DNA of 64,000 bases from Serratia marcescens. Its GTDB lineage: Bacteria > Pseudomonadota > Gammaproteobacteria > Enterobacterales > Enterobacteriaceae. The translations under genes were made by a program, and so were the position numbers. The notes under the pieces were generated by a model. The model had not been told where the DNA came from, ran no database searches, and saw only the letters and a list, made by a program, of their open reading frames with translations. Every line of letters starts with the position of its first letter. The first letter of the stretch is position 1. Where the stretch lies: positions 62,001-126,000 of the forward strand of contig JADMXW010000009.1 of NCBI GenBank assembly GCA_015548865.1, in the 5' to 3' direction. Of this stretch, positions 1 to 8,380 are shown piece by piece.

Positions 1-648
1 GGATACCCCGACGCAGATACCACCAATAAAGTTAATAAAGATGACAATGATACCGGCAATAGCATCGCCTTTGATAAACTTCATTGCACCATCGAAAGAG
101 CCATAGAGCTGGCTCTCACGCTCAACCACGCTACGCCGAGACATGGCATCATCAGCATCAATCGAACCCGTGCGCAAATCAGCATCAATACTCATTTGTT
201 TCCCAGGCATTCCATCCAGAGAAAAACGAGCAGCAACCTCCGCGACACGCTCAGCACCTTTGGTTATTACCATAAACTGCACAATGGTCACTATCGCAAA
301 AATGACAAAACCAACGACCAGGCTATCCCCAATAACAAACTCACCGAAAGTGGAAATAATATCCCCTGCATCTGCATCATTTAATATAAGACGACTGGTG
401 CTTACGGATAATGCTAATCGAAACAGTGTCGTAATCAATAACACCGCAGGAAATGTCGAAAAGCTAAGTATTCTATCAATATAAAATGATGCCAAAAAAA
501 CCAAAATGGATAAAACAATGTTTAATCCGATCAAAAAATCAACCAAGTAAGTTGGTAATGGAATCACCAACATGGAAATGATCACAACAATCAATATAAG
601 AATAAAGAGTTCCGGATGGTTCCTTACCCGGTTTAAAAAGTCAATCAT
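1..648 (-). CDS. invA: T3SS export gate protein InvA/SctV, N-terminal part (cut by window edge)
   Basis: The first 216 codons are present; the rest lies left of the window. The product starts MIDFLNRVRNHPEL, has several hydrophobic helices in the first ~120 residues, and then the cytoplasmic loop of the FHIPEP/SctV family (AERVAEVAARFSLDGMPGKQM and DADLRTGSIDADDA), which is strongly conserved in FlhA/InvA/YscV. SctV forms the nonameric inner-membrane export gate of type III secretion. It lies 16 bases downstream of the invE-like gene on the same strand, in the Salmonella SPI-1 order invF-invG-invE-invA. The start at 648 is the first ATG after the invE stop. The family call is secure; the closeness to InvA rather than another SctV rests mainly on gene order. 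Confidence 0.9.
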   Translation of the reverse strand, partial: MIDFLNRVRNHPELFILILIVVIISMLVIPLPTYLVDFLIGLNIVLSILVFLASFYIDRILSFSTFPAVLLITTLFRLALSVSTSRLILNDADAGDIISTFGEFVIGDSLVVGFVIFAIVTIVQFMVITKGAERVAEVAARFSLDGMPGKQMSIDADLRTGSIDADDAMSRRSVVERESQLYGSFDGAMKFIKGDAIAGIIVIFINFIGGICVGVS

Positions 649-664
649 CCTACCAACCTATTTA

Positions 665-1801
665 TTAAAAATCATTTCGTGGTTTTCGTTGCTCAATTCG
701 CTCATAACAAAATTCTGTATTTAGACGCTCTTCAAAAGATGCCAACAAATTTACTCTTTCTTCATTTGAAAAAAAAATCTCATGTGGTAATTTTTTGCAG
801 TGATGGTAAATCATCTGCAATACAGTCGCACATCTCTTATGCTCTGCAAACCGTAAAAAATATCCGATTGTTTGCGAAAGCATTGTATCCAAGTCATTCG
901 TTTTTTCGATCATACCAAAGAGAAGCAGCAGCCATGTTTCTTCTTTTTCATCAACATCACGAATGATATTATTCGTGAGTAACCCTTGTACAAATAAAAT
1001 ATCACTTGATCGGATACGCTTTATTTGCTTCATCCTTGATTGGAGAAAAAAGAACTCCGAGTGACTACAACTGGGATCCGCTGCATCGATATCTGCCAGC
1101 AATGCATCTTCCATAAACGTGGTCAAAATCCCTCTTTTTTCGACACCGTAGGTTGATATCCACGTCTGGTACTGCATCAGATCCGACTCATCATTGACTA
1201 AAAAATGCCGATAACTTTCGCGAAGCAATGCAGGCGTTAACTGTAACGTAGTGCCTAGCAGCCGCGCTTTTAACGCAACATTTATTCCTGCTTTAAGCCG
1301 CTTAGGGTTGGCTTCCTTTTCAACCTGAGATAGCAAATCCTTAAGGCGTTTCCGGCGTAGTTCATCCAAATTACGCCGATACAGGATTTCACGTAAAACC
1401 ATCACCAGATCGCTTTCATCAGGAAACAACGAACGTGCCTGCTGTAATAAACGCGTGATAGCAGAGCCTTCTTTTCCATTCAGGGTCTGAATCAGTTTGC
1501 CAACCTTAGGCCGAGCATCATCATCTAATACCCGATCAAAACTGCTTTCCTCCATTGCGCTTGATTTCTTTTCATACTCTCTGCGCAAACGAAATCTCCC
1601 AGCTGCGGCAGACATTTCATCTGCCGCATAATAAGACTTCTGCGATCTGGCGGCAGGTGAAAGGTCTTCCCTATCCTGCATTTCATCACCAGATGATACA
1701 TTGTGCTGTTCAGCCAAAATGCTTTTTTCTGCACTCTGTTTCTCCCGCCGAGCGATTAAAAGCTGGAGATTTGTATTACTGCTCCCAACACTTATCGCCA
1801 T
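665..1801 (-). CDS. invE: T3SS gatekeeper InvE/SctW
   Basis: A 378-residue protein of the InvE/MxiC/YopN-TyeA gatekeeper family, which holds effector secretion until translocators have been exported. The N-terminal ~110 residues are polar and low in structure (a chaperone and secretion region); the rest is helical, with repeated Leu/Glu-rich segments such as LRRKRLKDLLSQVEKEANPK and a C-terminal TyeA-like part. Its start overlaps the invG stop by 10 bases, which implies translational coupling. Assignment rests on weak overall resemblance plus its position between the secretin and the export gate, the same place invE has in SPI-1. Confidence 0.8.
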   Translation of the reverse strand: MAISVGSSNTNLQLLIARREKQSAEKSILAEQHNVSSGDEMQDREDLSPAARSQKSYYAADEMSAAAGRFRLRREYEKKSSAMEESSFDRVLDDDARPKVGKLIQTLNGKEGSAITRLLQQARSLFPDESDLVMVLREILYRRNLDELRRKRLKDLLSQVEKEANPKRLKAGINVALKARLLGTTLQLTPALLRESYRHFLVNDESDLMQYQTWISTYGVEKRGILTTFMEDALLADIDAADPSCSHSEFFFLQSRMKQIKRIRSSDILFVQGLLTNNIIRDVDEKEETWLLLLFGMIEKTNDLDTMLSQTIGYFLRFAEHKRCATVLQMIYHHCKKLPHEIFFSNEERVNLLASFEERLNTEFCYERIEQRKPRNDF

Positions 1802-3474
1802 TTCTGGCTGTCCAAATAGTTCGTCATCCAGTTTTGCAATTGATCGTTGCCGAGGTCTTTACGTATATCGTTAATCATCGTATGCGCATCCGGTGATAAC
1901 GGTGAATCAATCTCTCTTGGCTGGATCAAGAACACCCGGACCATACTTGAATCTCGATCTCGAGAATAACGGAACATTTTTCCAAGCATGGGAATATCAC
2001 CTAACAAAGGAATTTTCCCTTGAACGGTACTTCTTTCTTCATGCGTATATCCACCAATCAGCAAGCTCTTTCCCTTGGGCACGCGAGCGATGGTACTGAT
2101 ATTGGTCCTGCCTACTTCTGGCAATGTTGACTCGTTGGTTTTCGTTGTATCAAACTGGCTGCCATCCTCAACATTCAGCATCATTTCTATTTCCCCATTC
2201 TCGGTAAAGCGTGGAAGCACGCTGACCAAGGTACCGTAGGTAACGTTTTCTAACTGGGCGGTACGTTCACCTATCAGGCTGGCATAGAAGGTTCGGCTGT
2301 TGTCGAAAATAGCCGGAATGTTTTCCTGCGTCAGCAGCATAGGCCGAGAAACAATGTTGGCCTTTTTCTTTTCACTGAGTGCCAATGCCGTAACCATAAA
2401 ACTTGCACCATCAATGGTACTGGTACCCCCGTTGAGCGATATTCCCAGATTCCCACCTACATTCAGATTACCACTCCACTGAACGCCAAGGTTATCGAAT
2501 GCTTCTTTCTGCAAATCTACGATCCAAACGGAAAGCTCAATATGCCTCTTGGCTATATCCAATGTTTTCGCCAGATTACGAATATATTCAACCTGCTCGG
2601 GGCTTCCTCTCACCAAAAGGCTGTTAGTTCCTGGTTCAGCAATAACACTCACTTCACTAGCTGTATGTGCGATATTTGCTGTGGCCATAGCATCGTCATG
2701 GGCATAACTATCAAGTAAGTCTTGTGGCAAATCCGAAGTATCCAGTTCAGACCTCACCGGTTTACGAGGCACGACTTTCATACTTCTTCCCACGGTCGGT
2801 CCAGTATTTATAATTTTATTAACCACCGTCGAAATACCAGGGATAACAATTTTTTCATCACGGTATTTAAATGAACGGTCCTCTACAAATGTGTTATGTA
2901 ATTGAATTACGGCAATACTTTCTCTACCATCAAAGGTATCATTTTTTTGATCAAGATATTTCGCCGTACTCGTAATCAGATCTACGTAAATTGGCGGGCC
3001 AGAAACATAAAACGTAGAATTACGATTGTCCGAACGCAAAGGGAAGCGAGGGTCGTGTAGGCCTGAATTTTTTAAAAAGCTTTCAACAATGTTAAAAGAT
3101 GTATTACGTAACACAATGACAGCATTGCGCATTTCTGTTGCATCATAGACATAAATAGCCTGACCATCACTGTACCAAATCAGCCCAAGCTGTTCCGATA
3201 CCGACACTAACACATCCTGAGGACGGCTCAAATCAAACTCCCCCGTTACCTTTTTACGCGCTGCCAGCTTACTTAAAATAACAGGTTTTCTCATTGCCGC
3301 AGAGATGGCATCAAAAATGCCATTTACACTCTCTTGACGAGCCATATATCCGCTTCCTTGGCGAGATATGTCTCCATTGTCGTTCACTGTTTGTGCTAAT
3401 AGCGGCATTGGCATTAATACAAAGAGTAATATTGATATCGATACTCTAATTTTTGTCGAAAAAAAATTTCTCAT
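1792..3474 (-). CDS. invG: T3SS outer-membrane secretin InvG/SctC
   Basis: A 560-residue secretin. There is a signal peptide (residues 1-27, hydrophobic core ISILLFVLMPMPLLAQ), periplasmic N-domains, including the KPVILSKLAARKKVTGEFDLS region typical of SctC N0, and a C-terminal secretin domain from about residue 330. Its signature is visible as VLPRFTENGEIEMMLNVEDG, RVPKGKSLLIGGYTHEE and KIPLLGDIPMLGKMFRYS. The family makes the outer-membrane ring of the needle complex. It begins 6 bases after the invF stop, so both are probably on one message. Length fits InvG (about 560) rather than YscC (about 600). Confidence 0.95.
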   Translation of the reverse strand: MRNFFSTKIRVSISILLFVLMPMPLLAQTVNDNGDISRQGSGYMARQESVNGIFDAISAAMRKPVILSKLAARKKVTGEFDLSRPQDVLVSVSEQLGLIWYSDGQAIYVYDATEMRNAVIVLRNTSFNIVESFLKNSGLHDPRFPLRSDNRNSTFYVSGPPIYVDLITSTAKYLDQKNDTFDGRESIAVIQLHNTFVEDRSFKYRDEKIVIPGISTVVNKIINTGPTVGRSMKVVPRKPVRSELDTSDLPQDLLDSYAHDDAMATANIAHTASEVSVIAEPGTNSLLVRGSPEQVEYIRNLAKTLDIAKRHIELSVWIVDLQKEAFDNLGVQWSGNLNVGGNLGISLNGGTSTIDGASFMVTALALSEKKKANIVSRPMLLTQENIPAIFDNSRTFYASLIGERTAQLENVTYGTLVSVLPRFTENGEIEMMLNVEDGSQFDTTKTNESTLPEVGRTNISTIARVPKGKSLLIGGYTHEERSTVQGKIPLLGDIPMLGKMFRYSRDRDSSMVRVFLIQPREIDSPLSPDAHTMINDIRKDLGNDQLQNWMTNYLDSQKWR

Positions 3475-3480
3475 TCTGCA

Positions 3481-4236
3481 TTAACTCGCTTTCAATAATT
3501 TCTTCAAGTTCCTTGGCGAAACACCGATCACGTCTTTCACCTCATTGGAGAAATGAGAAAGTGATGCATATCCATGATTCATTGCGATAGTTGTTAAATT
3601 ATTATCACCATTAATCAATTCGAACAGTGCCTGCCCCAAACGCCAATCACGTAATGCAGATTTTGCCGTATTACCCAATGCACGTCGGGATAAACGTCGA
3701 AAATGAGAAACGGAGAGCCCATAACGAGAACAGAGTGTCTGCAAACGTTGGTTAGAGTTACTTCTATAAGCGTCAAAAAGAAACTCTACCAGCGCATACC
3801 ATTCAGATTGTCTTAATACATTGGAAAAGTGTTCTAGGCCTTCAGTCCCATGCAAAGCTTGATGAAGTAGCCAATATTCAATCTCCTTTTGCTCAGGCTC
3901 GGTACGAAGTACCGTTGGCATACACCCCACCAGCATCCGTGAACTGTGTGTACCTTCTTTATTCAGTGATTTATCAATAAACACTTGCAGTCTTGCCAGT
4001 AGCGTAAAATCAAGTAATAAACACTGTAATTCCCCACTTTCAACGGTAACGGATGCCGGTGCAATAGCAAGCAAGCTTCTCTGATGACCAGGGATCGTAC
4101 ATACAACTGTACTTACTTTATCACTGATGCGAAGATGGCATTCTTGCCCATTGTTCTGTGTCAGTAATAAAGCATACTGAAAGAATTGATATTCCTCACC
4201 AGCTATGAGCTGACTGTATTGTCCCATCTCTTCCAT
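3481..4236 (-). CDS. invF: AraC-family activator of the T3SS, InvF-like
   Basis: A 251-residue protein with a C-terminal AraC/XylS DNA-binding domain (about residues 150-250). The first helix-turn-helix is seen as LCSRYGLSVSHFRRLSRRAL and the second as LTTIAMNHGYASLSHFSNEV, ending with the family motif GVSPRNL. The N-terminal half has no obvious sugar-binding cupin. As the first gene of the invFGEA operon it corresponds to InvF, which with a chaperone (SicA) activates effector and translocator genes. Upstream sequence 4237-4500 is AT-rich and is the likely promoter region. Confidence 0.85.
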   Translation of the reverse strand: MEEMGQYSQLIAGEEYQFFQYALLLTQNNGQECHLRISDKVSTVVCTIPGHQRSLLAIAPASVTVESGELQCLLLDFTLLARLQVFIDKSLNKEGTHSSRMLVGCMPTVLRTEPEQKEIEYWLLHQALHGTEGLEHFSNVLRQSEWYALVEFLFDAYRSNSNQRLQTLCSRYGLSVSHFRRLSRRALGNTAKSALRDWRLGQALFELINGDNNLTTIAMNHGYASLSHFSNEVKDVIGVSPRNLKKLLKAS

Positions 4237-4690
4237 TGATTAGCTCTTTTGCATTCAAACGTTGGATGAAGTATAAAGTCTCGCCAATGGCATTCCTGAT
4301 GAGATAATAATGGATAGCCTCATCGCCCCCGACCTCTCCATCAAATTATAAGAATAAATAGTTATTTTTATATTTTATTTCATAAAGATAGTTAAAATCA
4401 GATAGACATGACCACGGTCAATATTGAGAGGATTAAAGATAATAACGGGGGAACCATCGGTAGGTAAAAAACGCTTTTTTTATAGAAAACCTCCGTCATG
4501 CATTACAGGTATATACCCTAAATAATTCGTGTTGCAGGAAGGCGGCAAGTGAGTGACAAATCTTCCGAGAGCCGATTTGAACGCCGCATGCAGCCACCTC
4601 ATTAGAGGTGAGGTCTAGGGATGAACCGAATAACGGCTGCCGCCAACACACTTGCAACGTGAAGTATGACGGGTATACATCCATCGTGCG
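4237..4690. other. Intergenic region upstream of invF
   Basis: 454 bases without a convincing gene. The part next to invF (4240-4500) is AT-rich and presumably holds the T3SS operon promoter, but no clear -35/-10 pair or operator stands out. The rest is the dispersed repeat at 4511-4678. A small open frame inside the repeat is not a gene. Confidence 0.6.
4511..4678. repeat. Dispersed enterobacterial intergenic repeat, copy 1 (tatacccta...gggtata)
   Basis: The element opens with TATACCCTAAATAATTCG and closes with GAAGTATGACGGGTATA, so its ends are an imperfect inverted repeat. Its middle (GAACGCCGCATG, then a CTC-ATT-AGAGGTGAGG hairpin) is shared with the copy at 38292-38547. It overlaps no gene. 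Repeats with these ends are common between genes in Pectobacterium, Yersinia and Serratia relatives; that statement is from general knowledge. Confidence 0.8.
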
Positions 4691-5026
4691 TTAGCGCGCC
4701 TCTGGCACCACCATGTAGATGAAAGAAGAGACAACCTCTCCGTCTTTGGTGGTAACGGCTACAGGCACTCTGGCATACTCTTCACCTTCGAATTCATCAA
4801 GTGCCCCCCAATGCTCAGGCAAGTGCTCTGAGTAAAACAAATATCCATCAACTTGGTTCCCTGTGTTATCCAAAACTATCCCAGGATATCCCATGCCAGC
4901 TCCCCATCCTTGAGCAAGCAACGAACCATTAACGGTACCTTGTACCCAGGAACCGCCTATTGATTCCAGCAAGTGTGCGTTCTCACATCCAGGCATCAAT
5001 GTGCCGTATACAAAGAGACTGTCCAT
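4691..5026 (-). CDS. Gamma-glutamylcyclotransferase (AIG2-like) family protein
   Basis: A 111-residue single-domain protein of the GGCT/AIG2 fold. It has the phosphate/substrate loop near the N-terminus (LFVYGTLMPGCENAHLL) and the conserved acidic residue region DEFEGEEYARVPV near residue 75-90, which carries the catalytic Glu. The family converts gamma-glutamyl peptides or gamma-glutamylamines to 5-oxoproline; the actual substrate cannot be read from sequence. It is a lone minus-strand gene between the T3SS locus and a divergent diguanylate cyclase. Confidence 0.85.
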   Translation of the reverse strand: MDSLFVYGTLMPGCENAHLLESIGGSWVQGTVNGSLLAQGWGAGMGYPGIVLDNTGNQVDGYLFYSEHLPEHWGALDEFEGEEYARVPVAVTTKDGEVVSSFIYMVVPEAR

Positions 5027-5420
5027 TTATTCCTCTACTGTGCGATGAACCTATCTCGACAGGCATGATTGACACTGCCAGTTTCACCATGTACAGCGTA
5101 CAAAAACCGGAGTACGCAATAGAGTACGCGGGGATTTTGTACACTGCACAGAACTACACTGGCAGTAAAATAGCCCTAATGGGGTAGGCTCTAAAAATGT
5201 TTTGTCCTGATCCGATAAAGGAAGAGTACAGCGTTATTTTTAGAGGAACTTGGCACGATTGTCATTATCAATATCACTGATTAATGGGCGCGCACGCTTT
5301 CGAAGCAGTCCACTTGCCCAGAGACAAGGCTGCCTTTGTAATATTTATAAATCCATTTCATCAATCCCAGATACTTTCTCCTCAGCGTAACGTGTATTCT
5401 TATTCAATTGACCCGCTTGC
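5027..5420. other. Intergenic region with a degenerate dispersed repeat
   Basis: 394 bases between two divergent genes. It holds the repeat at about 5090-5165 and otherwise nothing recognisable; the open frame at 4960-5187 crosses the repeat and is unlikely to be translated. Confidence 0.6.
5090..5165 (+). repeat. Dispersed repeat, family 2, copy 1 (aaaccggag...ggggattt)
   Basis: Core reads AAAACCGGAGTACG, then GTACGCGGGGATTTTG and ACACTGCAC. The same order of blocks (GAAACCGGAG, TACATGGGGATTT, CACTGTCC) recurs at 28143-28215. The copies are diverged (roughly two thirds identical by eye). Confidence 0.5.
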
Positions 5421-6806
5421 TTGCCTGCATATTGGAACGTACCGATAAGAATGAAAAATGAAGAAGAAGAAAAACCATTAGGCTTCTACGAGGTCGATGC
5501 AAAACATCTCTTTGAGCTACTCAATCACAATTCCGATTGGGTATGGGAAGTGGACGCACAAGGTCGTTATACCTGGGTTTCTGAAGTCGTCACTGAATTG
5601 CTAGGCTACGCTCCGCAAGCAGTGATCGGCAAAACACCGTTCGATTTTATGCCACCGAGTGAAGCAGAACGCGTTGGACGCGCTTTCGGTGAGATAGTCA
5701 TGGCAAAAAGGCCTTTCTCTGGTCTGGTGAATCGCAATCAGCGGGCAGATGGTCGTATCGTGGTGTTGGAAACCAGTGGCATCCCCTTGTTTAGCCCCGA
5801 CGGTGAGTTACGCGGTTATCGCGGCGTTGATCGCAATATATCAACGCTCGGAGAACGGGTTTTGCAGTTGGAAACCATTTATGACACCACACCGGTTGCT
5901 CTCTGCATGATCGACCGCTCTGGCCGCCTTGTCATGTCCAATAAGGCCATGATGCGCTTACTGGATCACACCGAAGGGTCTACGTCGGAACCTTATGTCT
6001 CCGCATTAATGCCCGATTGTTGGTCCCAATTTGAAACCGATTTCACACTGGCTGATAACGGTTCAGACATCCCTAGCCGTGAAGTCACATGGCGCGATCG
6101 CTGCTATTACACCCAACCTGTACCTGTGCGGGATGCCAGCGATAATGTGGTGGGACTGTCTGTCACCTGGGTTGATATCACCCGGCGTCTCCTGGTAGAA
6201 CAAAAGCTCGCAGACGCGAATAAAGTGCTACAACAGTATGCCCAACACGACCACCTTACCGGCCTGTACAACCGCCGTAAGATGGACGAATGCCTGATTG
6301 AAGAAATCACACAGACTCTGCAAAAACGCACCCCGCTCTCGGTGTGCTTAGCTGATATCGATTTTTTTAAACACTACAATGATACCTTTGGACATCAGGC
6401 GGGAGACGACTGTTTACGCGCAGTGGCAAAAGCGCTGCTTTCCTCTCGGTTGCGCAGCGATGATAACGTTAGTCGCTATGGCGGCGAAGAGTTTCTGGTG
6501 ATTTTACCGCATACGGACAAAGCAGGCGCACTCACGGTAGCTGAGCGCCTGCGCGAAAACATTCATGCACTACGATTACCACACAGCGCCAGCGCAACGG
6601 GCTATCTCACAATCAGTATTGGCGTAGCGACCCTGAATGACGGCCTGAAAACCCCGGAAGACAGGCCGCTGCATATGATTGCCAGCGGCCTGATACACCA
6701 AGCAGACACAGCCCTTTATGCAGCAAAAAATCAAGGGCGAAACAAAGTTGTCGCAGCCCCGGATGAGGATCAACAAGACACAAGCAGTCTCCCAATAACA
6801 CGGTGA
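5421..6806 (+). CDS. PAS-PAS-GGDEF diguanylate cyclase
   Basis: 461 residues. Two PAS domains (about residues 25-140, with DWVWEVDAQGRYTWVS, and about 150-270) precede a GGDEF domain (about 285-445) with an intact active site RYGGEEFLVIL and a product-inhibition I-site RSDD five residues before GGEEF. It should therefore make cyclic di-GMP from two GTP and be feedback inhibited. No membrane segment or signal peptide is seen, so it is a soluble sensor; the PAS ligand is unknown. The first ATG (5421) adds ten residues; ATG at 5451 (MKNEEEEK) is an equally good start. It stands alone on the plus strand, next to the minus-strand anf locus. Confidence 0.93.
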   Translation: MPAYWNVPIRMKNEEEEKPLGFYEVDAKHLFELLNHNSDWVWEVDAQGRYTWVSEVVTELLGYAPQAVIGKTPFDFMPPSEAERVGRAFGEIVMAKRPFSGLVNRNQRADGRIVVLETSGIPLFSPDGELRGYRGVDRNISTLGERVLQLETIYDTTPVALCMIDRSGRLVMSNKAMMRLLDHTEGSTSEPYVSALMPDCWSQFETDFTLADNGSDIPSREVTWRDRCYYTQPVPVRDASDNVVGLSVTWVDITRRLLVEQKLADANKVLQQYAQHDHLTGLYNRRKMDECLIEEITQTLQKRTPLSVCLADIDFFKHYNDTFGHQAGDDCLRAVAKALLSSRLRSDDNVSRYGGEEFLVILPHTDKAGALTVAERLRENIHALRLPHSASATGYLTISIGVATLNDGLKTPEDRPLHMIASGLIHQADTALYAAKNQGRNKVVAAPDEDQQDTSSLPITR

Positions 6807-6912
6807 CACGTTTTCAATAAGAAAAGGGAATTGCTACGCTACTTGAAGCTGAGTAATGATATCTGTTAACAATAAGGGTCTTACACGCAAATCGCGCTGA
6901 GGTAACATCCAG

Positions 6913-7242
6913 ATGCACATGGCAAATATTCCGTTTGGTATCACCGATTGGTCACTCATTGAACCGACAACGCACAGTGGCGACGTCGGCAACGCATTAT
7001 GGCGTACACAACAATTCGACAATATTCGTGTAAGAATGGTGGAATACTCTGCAGGATATATTGCGGATCACTGGTGTGAAAAAGGGCATATCCTTTTTTG
7101 CCTTGAAGGCGAACTCATTACCGAACTTGATGACGGAAGACGCTTTACCCTAACGCCGGGCGTTAGTTACCAGGTGGCTGACAATGCAGAAGCACATCGT
7201 TCTACATCCCCCAAAGGCGCAAAACTGTTTATTGTTGACTGA
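6913..7242 (+). CDS. Small cupin protein with DHCW motif
   Basis: A 109-residue single-domain cupin. The motif ADHWCEKGHILFCLEGEL (about residues 57-74) is the conserved DHCW-type cupin motif 1, and ADNAEAHRSTSPKGAKLFIVD near the end is motif 2. Function of this family is not established; the fold suggests binding of a small molecule or metal. An alternative start is the ATG two codons later (6919). It converges on the degenerate regulator at 7298-8377. Confidence 0.75.
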   Translation: MHMANIPFGITDWSLIEPTTHSGDVGNALWRTQQFDNIRVRMVEYSAGYIADHWCEKGHILFCLEGELITELDDGRRFTLTPGVSYQVADNAEAHRSTSPKGAKLFIVD

Positions 7243-7297
7243 AAAGTAGGCGTTACGTTGAGCCGCACTGCCTCGCAATGTCACAGTCTTTTCAGCA

Positions 7298-8377
7298 TCA
7301 GAACTTTTTCACCTCAATATTTAATTTTTGCAACGCGTAATAAAGCTGGCGTGGCGTGATATTAAGCAAACGGGCTGCCTTGGCTTTGACCCAACCACTT
7401 TTTTCCAACGCAGCAATAAAACGGTAGCGAATCGGATCATCAATATCCGTACCGCTAACGGAATCCGCAGGCAGAATCGTTACATGAGATGCTGATGTGC
7501 TGGGGTCCCAGTTTTCGGGTAATGGAATCTCATCTTTATGATGCCGAGAGTAATAATCTATCCGTAAATTGAGTTGTTTACGCAGGCACTGCCCTTGAAT
7601 ACAGGGGAGTTGACAAATAACATCCGATTCACGGTGTAATGCTGCATATTCAAGACAATTCTCCAAATCACGAATATTACCCGGCCACTGGCAGAGATAA
7701 AGCGGAGTCAATGCATCCGGTAGCATGGTAATTCGGGTATGGCTGTGTTGGTTAAAACGCAGAAAAAAATCGGCTACCAGTTCAGCAATATCATCACGAC
7801 GTTCCAACAGCGTAGGTAACACAATATGGGCAACATGCAGCCGATAATACAATTCTGGCAGAAATGTCCCTGCGGCAACTTTTTCCTCCAGATTAGCCTC
7901 GCTGGCACAAATAAGCCGGGCATCACCACAGTGCAACACCCGATCCGTGGGCGAAAAAAATGGCTTCTGCTGTATGAGTTGCAACAAGAGTTGCTGTAAA
8001 CGCAAAGAGAAATGACCAATCTCACTGAAGAACAAGGTTCCCTGCCGAGCTTGTGCTAACGCCCCCTGCATCGGCGGCATACCTTGTTGATTGCCAAGAA
8101 GATGGAACAGAACCTCTTCATCTTGTGCATAATGGCAACCCAGTTTGATAAAGGGCCCTTGGCTACGCAGCGAGTGTTCGTGGAGCGCTCGGGCAATGGC
8201 ATCTTTACCGGTACCGGGCTCACCGCGCAGTAATATAGGGGTTTGCGTCGGTGCATACTGATGTAAACGCGCCATGACTTGACGCATTGTTGCCGAATGT
8301 ACGATAAGCCGACGAGGCGAACGCCTTGCTGCCTCTAGAGGTTGTTCTGCCACTAATGCGACGCGCTGCTCAAGCAT
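7298..8377 (-). CDS. Degenerate sigma-54-type AAA+ regulator paired with AnfA
   Basis: 359 residues: an AAA+ domain (about residues 25-250) and a C-terminal Fis-type helix-turn-helix ([22 protein letters not shown]). There is no GAF or receiver domain. Walker A is intact (GEPGTGKD) and the arginine-finger region ELYYRLHV is kept, but the sigma-54 contact loop GAFTGA is missing (GMPPMQGA in its place) and the Walker B aspartate is Ser ([10 protein letters not shown] instead of FLDEIGEL). It is therefore unlikely to hydrolyse ATP or open sigma-54 promoters normally. A cysteine cluster [10 protein letters not shown] lies in the linker to the DNA-binding domain, reminiscent of the redox-sensitive linker of NifA-type activators. 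It starts 3 bases after the anfA stop and is surely co-transcribed. A modulator or antagonist of AnfA/NifA is an inference. Confidence 0.85.
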   Translation of the reverse strand: MLEQRVALVAEQPLEAARRSPRRLIVHSATMRQVMARLHQYAPTQTPILLRGEPGTGKDAIARALHEHSLRSQGPFIKLGCHYAQDEEVLFHLLGNQQGMPPMQGALAQARQGTLFFSEIGHFSLRLQQLLLQLIQQKPFFSPTDRVLHCGDARLICASEANLEEKVAAGTFLPELYYRLHVAHIVLPTLLERRDDIAELVADFFLRFNQHSHTRITMLPDALTPLYLCQWPGNIRDLENCLEYAALHRESDVICQLPCIQGQCLRKQLNLRIDYYSRHHKDEIPLPENWDPSTSASHVTILPADSVSGTDIDDPIRYRFIAALEKSGWVKAKAARLLNITPRQLYYALQKLNIEVKKF

Positions 8378-8380
8378 GAC

